From Xanthomonas bonasiae (lineage in GTDB: Bacteria; Pseudomonadota; Gammaproteobacteria; Xanthomonadales; Xanthomonadaceae), in assembly GCF_017163705.1 (NCBI RefSeq), contig NZ_JAFIWB010000020.1:1-64000 (forward strand): 64,000 nt of DNA, in the 5' to 3' direction. Made by a program: the position numbers and the translations under genes. Positions 56,153 through 64,000 of the stretch are shown piece by piece; the stretch's first letter is position 1, and every line of letters begins with the position of its first letter. Under the pieces are notes generated by a model. It saw only the letters and a list, made by a program, of their open reading frames with translations. It was not told where the DNA came from and ran no database searches.

Positions 56153-56833
56153 ATGAGCGACTTATCCAACTCCAACTCTTTTCGCGGCACTCTCCTTCCG
56201 GCCCTGTGCCTGCTGGCCATTGGACTGGCCGGATGCAGCCAACCTGCAACCACCAACGCCACCAACACCGCGCAGCCGGACGTGAAGAAAGCGCCGCACG
56301 CGCCACCAGCTGCATCGCCCACCGACACGCCGCAGGGCGATGACCTCGCCGATTTCGCGAAAGGCTTGGGCGCCCATTGCGATGACGCCACCAAAGGGCT
56401 TGGCTGCGTCCTTGGCAACATGGACGCTGGCGACTTCTACGACATCGAGTTGTCCCCGGACTGTGGCCCGGAGGGCTTCTTCGCAGGCGTTTCCGAACGC
56501 GATGCGCCGCTGCTGGGCACGCTGCCCGTGACCGGCAGCAAGGCCAAGATCAATGCGCGACTCTCCGATGGGCAATTCGTTTGCGTACAGGCAACGGCGC
56601 GCGTGGGTCAGCAGGCGAATTACTACTACGTAGTTTCCATCCCCACCAGCAGCGTCGCCGCGTGCCGAGGCAAGCCCATCTGCAGCCAATATGGCGATCG
56701 CCCGATCACCTTTGTTGCGCAACAAAATACCGGCAAGGCATGTGCGCTAACGAGCGATGCCCGCCCTCAAGGCGATTGTGCCCGTGGCTGGGTGGAGCCT
56801 AAGAATCTGGACGTGTTCTCGAACGGAATCTGA
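56153..56833 (+). CDS. Putative lipoprotein, candidate immunity protein of the adjacent hydrolase
   Basis: 226 residues. ATG 56153 gives a signal peptide with lipobox LAGC (Cys28), then a Thr/Ala/Pro linker (about 30-60) and a domain with seven or more cysteines. X-T4SS effector genes in Xanthomonas are commonly preceded by genes for periplasmic lipoproteins that block the effector's activity; the next gene, 52 bp downstream, encodes such a hydrolase-like protein. Assignment rests on position and on export signals. Confidence 0.65.
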   Translation: MSDLSNSNSFRGTLLPALCLLAIGLAGCSQPATTNATNTAQPDVKKAPHAPPAASPTDTPQGDDLADFAKGLGAHCDDATKGLGCVLGNMDAGDFYDIELSPDCGPEGFFAGVSERDAPLLGTLPVTGSKAKINARLSDGQFVCVQATARVGQQANYYYVVSIPTSSVAACRGKPICSQYGDRPITFVAQQNTGKACALTSDARPQGDCARGWVEPKNLDVFSNGI

Positions 56834-56885
56834 CCGCAGCACCCCTGAAATTCACAACCACTAGGGATAGATAAGGACTTCCATC

Positions 56886-58661
56886 ATGCCCGACCAAAGA
56901 ATTGTTCGACTAGTCAGTACTGAGGGAAAGAACCGCACCCTTGAGCTGGAAGACGGAAGCGTCGTGGTGCGTTCCGAAGGATCGGTTTCGTGGCGCAACA
57001 ACAACCCAGGCAATTTGAAATTCGAATTCGCCGGCAGTGCCGACAAGACCGTTACCAACACCAGAACCCGTGAAGATGCACTGGCGGCAGCCCAGCACCG
57101 CTTCCAGGGCGTCGTCGATCTGGATCAATGGGGTAACGCAGTCTTCGAGAGCTACGAAGCGGGCCGTGCCGCCAAGATCCAGCTCCTCGAAAACAGACAT
57201 GCCAACCATACGGTCGAACAGCTGCTTCCCAGCTATTCGCGTGCCGACTACAGCGGGCAGACCAATCACTCGGCGCAGGCGGCCGCCATCTTCGCCGAGG
57301 GGCATCGGCAAGGAGTGGATCTGCGCAGCAAGACCGTAGCTCAGATGACCCAAGCCGAGCGCGCCGCGCTGGCAGACGGGATTCGACGTTTCGAGGGCTG
57401 GCAAGCAGGCGACACCCAGACGATAAGGGCTCCCACATCGGCACAGGCAACGCCGGCGGCCGGACAGCAAGCCGCGTCACTCGACCATCCTGGCAGCGCT
57501 GCAATCTATAGCGAGGCGCGCCGGCACTTCTTCGACGAGGGCCGCCACTACGAATATGGGCGTCCGGATGCGCCGCGCCCAGGACGCGACGCCAGTCGAC
57601 TGGAGCGCGACCTCGACGGTGACGGTCGCCTCGGCGTGGACTGCTCGGCCTTCGTCTGGCGTGGCCTGAAGAATGCCGGCTACGACGTACCTGGCAATAC
57701 CGCGGACGGGTTCACTACATCGACTCTCTTCAACGGCTCTCGCACCACCGCTTACGCCCGCGAACATTTCGACGTGACGTCCGCGTCCGATGCTCGCCGT
57801 CCCGGAGGAAACCTGCAGCAAGGCGACATCCTCATGTTCTCCGGAGCCGGAGGACAGCATGTCGGAATCTTCAAGGGGTACGACGCCCAGGGGCGAATCC
57901 AGTTCATCGGTTCGCAAAGCTCGAGCGGCCCGGACGAAGTGACGATCAAACCGGGCGGCTATTGGGACGGGGGCACAATGAATATTGTCGGGTCGCTACG
58001 TGCGAAACCGGAATTCCAGGTGCGTGCGCCACAGCATGGTGGAGATGCTCTACCAACCCGCACAGAGTCCACCGCACAGCACACCAACCTCCTGCTCCAC
58101 GGCGACCGCGGCGAAGGCGTCCGCACGCTGCAACAGCAACTCAACCAGCTTGGCGTGCGCGATGCGCACGGGAAGCCGCTGACCGAAGACGGTCGCTTCG
58201 GCGACAACACGCGCGATGCGGTACGCACCTACCAGCAGACGCATGGGTTGCTGGTCGACGGCAAGGCCGGGACGCAGACGCTGGGCAGCCTGCGCGAACA
58301 ACTGCGTGCTCCGCAGGAGCAGGCACAGGCGCCACAGCGCCAGACGCCTGCCGAGGCCGATCCACTGGTCAAGGCGGTGCGCGAGCGCATGCCGGAAGGC
58401 ACCACGCCCGAGGTCGCCGCCAATGTGGCGCTGCAGGCCAAGCAGAGCGGCATCGACAGCGCCGACAAACTGCGCAGCATCACCGTACAGGACGACAAGG
58501 CCTACGTGCTCGGCACCACGCCCGGTTTCCGCGCGGTGGTGGACCTGCAACAGCCTGCGCCGCCGCTGGAGCAGACCAATGCGCGGTTGCTGGCCAGCCA
58601 TGCGGCGCAACAGCAGAACGTGCAGGAAGAGCAGCAACGGATCGTGCAGGGCGGGCGCTGA
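56886..58661 (+). CDS. NlpC/P60-type peptidoglycan hydrolase with XVIPCD-like tail (candidate X-T4SS effector)
   Basis: 591 residues, no signal peptide. Residues about 30-175: a WRNNNPGNLKF module known from phage and secreted cell-wall proteins. About 200-375: NlpC/P60-like peptidase with Cys253 in VDCSAFVWRG and His325 in GGQHVGIFKGY. About 400-465: peptidoglycan-binding domain 1 (VRTLQQQLNQLG, DGRFGDNTRDAVRTYQ). About 485-591: a region with ADPLVKAVRERMPEGTTPEVA and a Gln-rich end resembling XVIPCD, the secretion signal of the Xanthomonas antibacterial type IV system. Two exported small proteins lie upstream as likely immunity factors. No VirB/D4 gene is in the window. Confidence 0.72.
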   Translation: MPDQRIVRLVSTEGKNRTLELEDGSVVVRSEGSVSWRNNNPGNLKFEFAGSADKTVTNTRTREDALAAAQHRFQGVVDLDQWGNAVFESYEAGRAAKIQLLENRHANHTVEQLLPSYSRADYSGQTNHSAQAAAIFAEGHRQGVDLRSKTVAQMTQAERAALADGIRRFEGWQAGDTQTIRAPTSAQATPAAGQQAASLDHPGSAAIYSEARRHFFDEGRHYEYGRPDAPRPGRDASRLERDLDGDGRLGVDCSAFVWRGLKNAGYDVPGNTADGFTTSTLFNGSRTTAYAREHFDVTSASDARRPGGNLQQGDILMFSGAGGQHVGIFKGYDAQGRIQFIGSQSSSGPDEVTIKPGGYWDGGTMNIVGSLRAKPEFQVRAPQHGGDALPTRTESTAQHTNLLLHGDRGEGVRTLQQQLNQLGVRDAHGKPLTEDGRFGDNTRDAVRTYQQTHGLLVDGKAGTQTLGSLREQLRAPQEQAQAPQRQTPAEADPLVKAVRERMPEGTTPEVAANVALQAKQSGIDSADKLRSITVQDDKAYVLGTTPGFRAVVDLQQPAPPLEQTNARLLASHAAQQQNVQEEQQRIVQGGR

Positions 58662-58765
58662 CGCCTGTCGCTTCCGCGCTGCCGGCGCTCGCGTGCGACA
58701 GCACGCACGCCGGCAGCGTGCAGGTACTCGGCGTGACGGGCGGCGCGTCCGCCGCGCCGCGCGCT

Positions 58766-60022
58766 TCAACCTGCCGCAGTGCCCTGCAGGGCCGGCTCGC
58801 GCGGCATGCTCCGTTGCAGGCCGCGTAGCAGGACCCAGGCCACCAGGGACACGGCGACGACCACGTAGCCCACCACCGGGAAGTGCTGCAGCTTGCCGTC
58901 GGCCCCCATGGTGACGATGTGCCCGGCGATCAGCGATGCCAGGCCGCCGGACAGCTGCTGCACGGAGGCACCGATCGCGTTGAACGCCCCGCGCTGCTGC
59001 AGCGCCGGTACCGAGGCGGCCAGTGCCTGGTACGGAATCATGCGCGAGAAGATCGCGGCGAACAGCAGCACATTGACCACGATCAGCACCGGCAGCGAGA
59101 CCCGGCCAAGATGGGTGTAGATCAGCACCATGAGGATGCTGAGCGCGGTGCCGAAGGTGAACACACGCAAGGTGCCGAAGCTGTCGGTCGCCCTGCCAAT
59201 CAACGGGCCGAACACGATGGCGCAGACCCCGGTGATCAGATAGATGGTGGGCAGGCTGTGCAGGTCGATGCCGAGATTGCCGACGATGTACGCACTGCCG
59301 AACGGCATCAGCATGAAGCCGCCGGTGCTCAGCAGCGCGGTCGTCGCGAACGCCAATTGGTAGCGCGGCACGGCGAGGGTGCGCAGCAGATGCCGCCATG
59401 CGCCGTGTTCGCGCGGCGCCTGCAGATGTCCGGCGACCGGTTGCAGCTTCCACGCCACGACCAGGCCGGCGGCCAGGCCGAGCGCGGCCATCGCCAGGAA
59501 TGGCGCATGCCAGTCCCAGCGGTTGGACAGGTACAGGCCGATCGGAATCCCCAGCACCTGGCTGGCGGCGAACGCGGTCTGGATCAATCCCATCACCCGG
59601 CCACGCAGCTGCGCGGGGAACAGGTCGGTGGCGATGGCCAGCACCACCGAGCCGATCACGCCGCCGAACAGCCCGGTGACGATGCGCGCCAGCAACAGGC
59701 TGTGGAAGCTCTGCGCCAAGCCGCACCACGCGGTGCCGACCACGAAACCGGTGTAGAAGAACAGCAGGATCTTCTTGCGATCGAACCTGTCGGCAAAGCC
59801 TGCCGTCAGCAAGCCCGACGCCGCGGCGCTGAACGCGTACGCGGACACGACCAGGCCGAATTGGGTCGGGCCGATGCGCAGCGCGGGCATGATGGTGGCG
59901 CCCAGCGGCGACATCAGCATGAAATCGAGGATGACCGCGAACTGCAGGAACGCCAGCATGCCCGCCACCACTTTCTGGTAGGCGGTGAAGCCGGATGGGA
60001 CGACGGCGGCGTCGGCGCTCAT
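58766..60022 (-). CDS. MFS transporter of the ECF sigma operon
   Basis: 418 residues, 12 helices. LTAGFADRFDRKKILLFFYT is the MFS loop-2 motif. N-terminal VVAGMLAFLQFAVILDFMLMSPLG is typical of the arabinose-efflux-like (AraJ/YdhP-type) subfamily. Start overlaps the ferredoxin stop (ATGA). The substrate is unknown; it converges with the hydrolase gene at its 3' end. Confidence 0.85.
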   Translation of the reverse strand: MSADAAVVPSGFTAYQKVVAGMLAFLQFAVILDFMLMSPLGATIMPALRIGPTQFGLVVSAYAFSAAASGLLTAGFADRFDRKKILLFFYTGFVVGTAWCGLAQSFHSLLLARIVTGLFGGVIGSVVLAIATDLFPAQLRGRVMGLIQTAFAASQVLGIPIGLYLSNRWDWHAPFLAMAALGLAAGLVVAWKLQPVAGHLQAPREHGAWRHLLRTLAVPRYQLAFATTALLSTGGFMLMPFGSAYIVGNLGIDLHSLPTIYLITGVCAIVFGPLIGRATDSFGTLRVFTFGTALSILMVLIYTHLGRVSLPVLIVVNVLLFAAIFSRMIPYQALAASVPALQQRGAFNAIGASVQQLSGGLASLIAGHIVTMGADGKLQHFPVVGYVVVAVSLVAWVLLRGLQRSMPREPALQGTAAG

Positions 60023-60330
60023 GGCTGCGGCATCCGGCGGCGCAGGCTGATGGCATGTTCCGGGCACGCAGCGACGCACAGGCCGCAGCCGAGGCAGGCG
60101 TCGGCCTTGGGCGTATACGCCACGCGCATGCCATGCACGCGCAGCTTGAGCCGGGGCCGCCATCCAAGCTCCGCATAGTCGGCCGCATCGATGCGCCGCA
60201 GTTCGAATACCTGCTCCGGGCACACCTCCACGCAATCGCCCTTGCCCTCGCAGCGCGCCAGTTCGACGATCGGCGCCACCGTCCCGGGCGGCTGCCTGCA
60301 GACGGTCAGCGCACTATCAAGAGGCGTCAT
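60019..60330 (-). CDS. Ferredoxin-type 4Fe-4S protein
   Basis: 103 residues with two cluster motifs. The second, CLGCGLCVAACPEH, is a complete CxxCxxCxxxCP. The first, CEGKGDCVEVCPEQ, has Lys where the second Cys would stand, so it may hold a 3Fe-4S cluster or use another ligand. The segment between motifs includes RLKLRVHGMRVAYTP. It is fourth-to-last in coupling: its start overlaps the preceding small gene and its stop the MFS gene. An electron carrier of unknown partner. Confidence 0.85.
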   Translation of the reverse strand: MTPLDSALTVCRQPPGTVAPIVELARCEGKGDCVEVCPEQVFELRRIDAADYAELGWRPRLKLRVHGMRVAYTPKADACLGCGLCVAACPEHAISLRRRMPQP

Positions 60331-60635
60331 TGGCGTTCGCCCCGGTGCCGGCGGCGGTGCATGGCGTGCCTGAACTGCTCGCGCTCTTCCGGCGTCATCG
60401 CCTGCCATTTCTCCCAGTGGCGGTGTCTGTGCCAGCCACCGTGCCCGCGGAATCCGCCGAACAGGATGCGGCTGAGCACCAGCAATTCCACCGCATGCGG
60501 GTAGTCGATCGGGCGGGCACCGCTCAACGCCACCGGCAGCACCGCATTCCACAACTGCATGACCACCACGCCGAGGACGGCGACCGCCGCCAGCACGAAC
60601 ACCGCCTTGCCCAGATATCTCGCTTTGAATGCCAT
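60327..60635 (-). CDS. Small membrane protein with His/Arg-rich tail
   Basis: 102 residues. One or two hydrophobic segments (AVFVLAAVAVLGVVVMQLWNAV, split here as two parts of one helix, about residues 12-35), then a tail rich in His, Arg and Trp (HGGWHRHRHWEKWQ, MTPEEREQFRHAMHRRRH). GGAG precedes ATG at 60633-60635. It follows the sigma factor gene by 13 bp. The tail could bind metal or act as an anti-sigma element; neither is shown. Confidence 0.7.
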   Translation of the reverse strand: MAFKARYLGKAVFVLAAVAVLGVVVMQLWNAVLPVALSGARPIDYPHAVELLVLSRILFGGFRGHGGWHRHRHWEKWQAMTPEEREQFRHAMHRRRHRGERQ

Positions 60636-60648
60636 CTCGTTCACTCCT

Positions 60649-61227
60649 TCAGGATTCGAGTTCGTCGTAAGCCGTTTGCAGGCGCGCGCGCAGGTACAGC
60701 ACGGCGTAGCGCTTGCGTGCCAGCAAGGTGTTGATCGCGATGCCGCTGTCGGCGGCCATCTGCTTGAAACTGCGGCCCTCGAATTCGTGGGCCACGAACA
60801 CCTCGCTCTGGCTCTGCGGCAGCTCGTCGAGCGCCTGCTGCAAGGCCAACAGCAGACGCGCGCGTGCATACGCCGCGTCCGGTCCGCCGCCGGGCGCCGG
60901 CAGCGCCAGATCCAGGCGCAGCGTGTCGTCGTCGACGTCCTCGCCGGCGTCGTCGCGGTACTCCTGCAGCGGCTGCGCGTTGCGTTTGCGGAAGCGGTCG
61001 ATGATGCGGTTGCGCGCGACCTGGAACAGCCAGGCGCTGGCCTGCTCGATCGGCGCGGGGAGCCGGTAGGCCTGCACGAACTCGGACAGCACGTCCTGCA
61101 GGATGTCCTCGGCCTCGGCGCGGTCGAGCACGCGGCGGCGGATGAAGTTGCCGAGCCGCGAGCGCTCGCGCAGGACCGTCGCGGCGATGGCGCGGTCGGT
61201 CTCGGGCGCTGGGTTCGTTGGGCTCAT
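60649..61227 (-). CDS. ECF-type RNA polymerase sigma factor
   Basis: 192 residues. Region 2 (RLGNFIRRRVLDRAEAEDILQDV, QASAWLFQVARNRIIDRFRK) and region 4 (LPQSQSEVFVAHEFEGRSFKQMA, then NTLLARKRYAVLYLR) are clear. ATG at 61225-61227. First gene of a four-gene operon (sigma, small His-rich membrane protein, ferredoxin, MFS). A classical zinc-binding anti-sigma gene is absent, so the second gene may have that role (inference). Confidence 0.9.
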   Translation of the reverse strand: MSPTNPAPETDRAIAATVLRERSRLGNFIRRRVLDRAEAEDILQDVLSEFVQAYRLPAPIEQASAWLFQVARNRIIDRFRKRNAQPLQEYRDDAGEDVDDDTLRLDLALPAPGGGPDAAYARARLLLALQQALDELPQSQSEVFVAHEFEGRSFKQMAADSGIAINTLLARKRYAVLYLRARLQTAYDELES

Positions 61228-61422
61228 GGTGTTGCAGACGTGGCAGCGCGGCCGATATTGTGGCCGGCGCCGGTTTTTTTCGCGCGTGCCGCAAGCCGTC
61301 GCAAAACGGACCCGGCCGCAGGCGCCGGCGCCCGCTGCGAGAGGTGCGCCGGCTTGTGCCGCCCGCTGTCTCCGCGTCGCTGCCTGGATGGCGCTATGCT
61401 GGCCCGATTCCTGGGAGGGACG

Positions 61423-61905
61423 ATGGATACCACCGCCTACGCGCGCCCGATCGACCGCTATTTCGCCAGCTATTCCGACGATCACCGCAATGTCGCCAAC
61501 CAGCGCATCCATGTGCTGGCGGTGCCGGCGATCCTGTGGTCGGTGGTGGCGCTGCTGTGGTGCATCCCGGTCGGCGGCAGCTGGTTCCAGAGCGGGCTGT
61601 GGGCGGCACTGGGCATGTTCGCGGCGTGGATGTTCTACAACCGGCTGTCGCGGCCGCTGGGCTACGGCATGCTGGCCACCTTCTTCTTCTGCGGCTGCCT
61701 GTGCCGGCTGCTGGAGGCGCGCCTGGGCCTGCACGGCCTGCTGTGGCTGGCCATCGGCGTGTTCGTGGTGGCCTGGATCGCGCAGTTCGTCGGGCACAAG
61801 CTGGAAGGCCACAAGCCCAGCTTCCTCACCGACCTGGTGTATCTGCTGATCGGGCCGGCCTGGGTGCTGGCCAAGCTCTATCGGCGCATGGACTGGCGCT
61901 ACTGA
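61423..61905 (+). CDS. Mpo1-like DUF962 membrane protein
   Basis: 160 residues. Family pattern: FASYSDDHRNVANQRIHVLAVP at the N-terminus, four hydrophobic helices, and QFVGHKLEGHKPSFLTDLVYLLIGPAWVL. Yeast Mpo1 is an iron-dependent dioxygenase of long-chain 2-hydroxy fatty acids; the conserved His residues are present here. GGGAGG precedes ATG 61423. Divergent from the sigma factor gene. Confidence 0.86.
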   Translation: MDTTAYARPIDRYFASYSDDHRNVANQRIHVLAVPAILWSVVALLWCIPVGGSWFQSGLWAALGMFAAWMFYNRLSRPLGYGMLATFFFCGCLCRLLEARLGLHGLLWLAIGVFVVAWIAQFVGHKLEGHKPSFLTDLVYLLIGPAWVLAKLYRRMDWRY

Positions 61906-61933
61906 ACCTGGCGCCGGGCCTGCTGCCCGCGCC

Positions 61934-62857
61934 TCAGCGCGGCACGCCCAGCATCGCCGCATCCGGCGCGAAGGCGCGCGGCGCGTAGCCGAAATCGCGC
62001 TGCGCCGGCGCCAGATCGAACACCAGGTCCTCGCCCATGCGCTGCAGCGCGGCGCGGTTCATGCTGCGCAGGCGGCCGCCGGCATGGGCGATGCCCAGGG
62101 CCAGCGCGAACAGCGCATGCGGCAGCGACAGCAGCCGCGCCGGCGGCTGCAATGCGGCCAGCACGCGCCGCACCATCTCGCGGTAGCTGAGCACTTCGCC
62201 GCCGCCCAGCGCATAGCTGCGGCCATGCGTGGCCGGATGCGCCAGCACCGCCAGCGCCGCATCGGCCAGGTCCTGCACGTGCACCGGCTGGCGCAGGCCG
62301 CGCGCGCTGCGCGGCAGCACGAACCAGCCGCTGCGTCGCGCCAGCGTGGCGATCGCGCTCAGCGTGCGGTCGCGGCCGGCGCCGTAGACGAGCGTCGGAC
62401 GCAACACGGTCACCGCGGCGCCGCGTTCGGCGGCGGCGGCGAACAGGGCCGCCTCGGCCTCGCGCAGGCGCCGGGCGACGTCGCGTTCGGCGGCGTCCAG
62501 CGAATCGCGCTTGACCTCCAGGCTGGTGGAACCGAACGCGACCACGCGCGTCGCCCGCAACGGCGTGCGCCGGTACCAGTCGGCGAACGCATCCAGCGGG
62601 CCGCAGCTGAAGATCGCCTCGGCCTGCACCGGTGGCGCCTGCAGCTGGCTCAACTCGCCCGGATGCCAGTGCAGGCCGTCGCGCGGCGTTTGCGGCGTGC
62701 GCGAGAACGCATGCACCTGCCAGCCGGCCGCCAGCAACCCGTGCACCAGACGCTCGCCGATCTGGCCGCTGCCGCCGAACAGCAGCGCCACGCGCGCTTG
62801 GGCCGTGGGCGTAAGCGTCGGGGAGGCGGCAGCGGTCGCAGGGGGCGCATCGGTCAT
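61934..62857 (-). CDS. NAD(P)-dependent epimerase/SDR family protein
   Basis: 307 residues. An Ala/Pro/Thr-rich head (1-20), then an extended-SDR Rossmann motif LLFGGSGQIGERLVHGLL. The catalytic Tyr is probably in RPTLVYGAG, the region that follows. NAD-dependent epimerase/dehydratase-like; substrate unknown. ATG at 62855-62857 was chosen; an upstream start is possible. Confidence 0.8.
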   Translation of the reverse strand: MTDAPPATAAASPTLTPTAQARVALLFGGSGQIGERLVHGLLAAGWQVHAFSRTPQTPRDGLHWHPGELSQLQAPPVQAEAIFSCGPLDAFADWYRRTPLRATRVVAFGSTSLEVKRDSLDAAERDVARRLREAEAALFAAAAERGAAVTVLRPTLVYGAGRDRTLSAIATLARRSGWFVLPRSARGLRQPVHVQDLADAALAVLAHPATHGRSYALGGGEVLSYREMVRRVLAALQPPARLLSLPHALFALALGIAHAGGRLRSMNRAALQRMGEDLVFDLAPAQRDFGYAPRAFAPDAAMLGVPR

Positions 62858-63003
62858 CGCACAAGCATAGCGAGCGCGCGCCGCCGCGCCCAATCCCGTG
62901 ACCGCCACGCGCTCGCAAGCGCATCACCTGGCCTGCGCTATCGTGGCGCGATGACCTTGCATGCGCCGACCACCATCGCAGGCCAGCGCCGCGGAGTGCC
63001 TGT

Positions 63004-63009
63004 TACACT
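63004..63009 (+). promoter_or_regulatory. Possible -10 of the antiporter operon
   Basis: TACACT in a TGTTACACT context, 34 bases before the mrpA-like start codon. No good ribosome-binding site follows and the -35 is unclear. Confidence 0.35.
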
Positions 63010-63042
63010 CGGGCTCCTGCTCGCGAATCTCGTATTCCCTGC

Positions 63043-64000
<958 letters not shown>

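Overview
The window reads as chromosome of a Xanthomonas-type gammaproteobacterium (Xanthomonadaceae). Supporting signs are the very high GC content, a Clp regulator with a long N-terminal extension, the xanthomonad-type SpeD, the dispersed 'tgtaggagcggcttcagccgcgac' repeats, the G3-4ATT heptamer arrays, paired TonB-dependent receptors, and a candidate X-T4SS toxin/immunity locus. Which species is not clear; assignment to the genus is inference from gene content.

Region by region. 31-8017 (minus): an eight-gene, mostly translationally coupled cluster that contains all four genes of the E. coli ynbABCD locus (CDP-alcohol transferase, CDP-diglyceride synthase-like, hydrolase-methyltransferase, PAP2/dual-specificity phosphatase), enlarged by an acyltransferase, a second CDP-alcohol transferase and two membrane proteins; it looks like a dedicated pathway for an unidentified lipid. 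8095-12675 (plus): purH, a lipoprotein, purD and a uracil-DNA glycosylase-like gene. 12911-19591 (plus): two tandem TonB-dependent siderophore receptors and a YccS-type transporter, convergent with an MFS gene (19536-20747) that is divergent from its likely LysR regulator. 21953-25957 (plus): an MFS-acyltransferase fusion, then an alternating array of CD225 and DUF2752 small membrane proteins. 25958-29501 (minus): ampE, nudC, erpA, a bactofilin and its membrane partner. 29683-34708 (plus): DUF4126, then a response regulator with degenerate GGDEF/EAL domains coupled to a hybrid histidine kinase. 34893-36377 (minus): bfr, bfd, rppH. 36498-36741: tRNA-Met and tRNA-Gln with a terminator. 37140-37963 (minus): rpsI-rplM. 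38175-39528 (plus): coq7 and a membrane protein. 39624-40855 (minus): gdx behind a guanidine-II-like riboswitch, then speD. 41005-42501 (plus): clp and a TSUP permease. 42506-50757 (minus): trpE, trpG, trpD and trpC with five unrelated genes in or after the series. 51202-53961 (minus): lipid kinase, an intergenic candidate small RNA, acetyltransferase, rpe, a small J-domain protein. 54105-55031 (plus): purC. 55529-58661 (plus): two small exported proteins and an NlpC/P60 peptidoglycan hydrolase with an XVIPCD-like tail. 58766-61227 (minus): ECF sigma operon. 61423-64000: Mpo1-like gene, an SDR gene, and the start of an mrpA-type antiporter cut by the window end.

Most interesting: (1) three ACGG-loop hairpins upstream of gdx, one mutually exclusive with a strong terminator stem, suggesting a guanidine-II riboswitch acting by antitermination; (2) the 55.5-58.7 kb toxin/immunity-like locus; (3) the extended ynb lipid cluster, whose two CDP-alcohol transferases both carry Asn in place of two metal-binding Asp residues; (4) a GGA-rich intergenic transcript candidate with an orphan terminator at 52.3-52.46 kb, resembling RsmA-titrating sRNAs; (5) the CD225/DUF2752 array.
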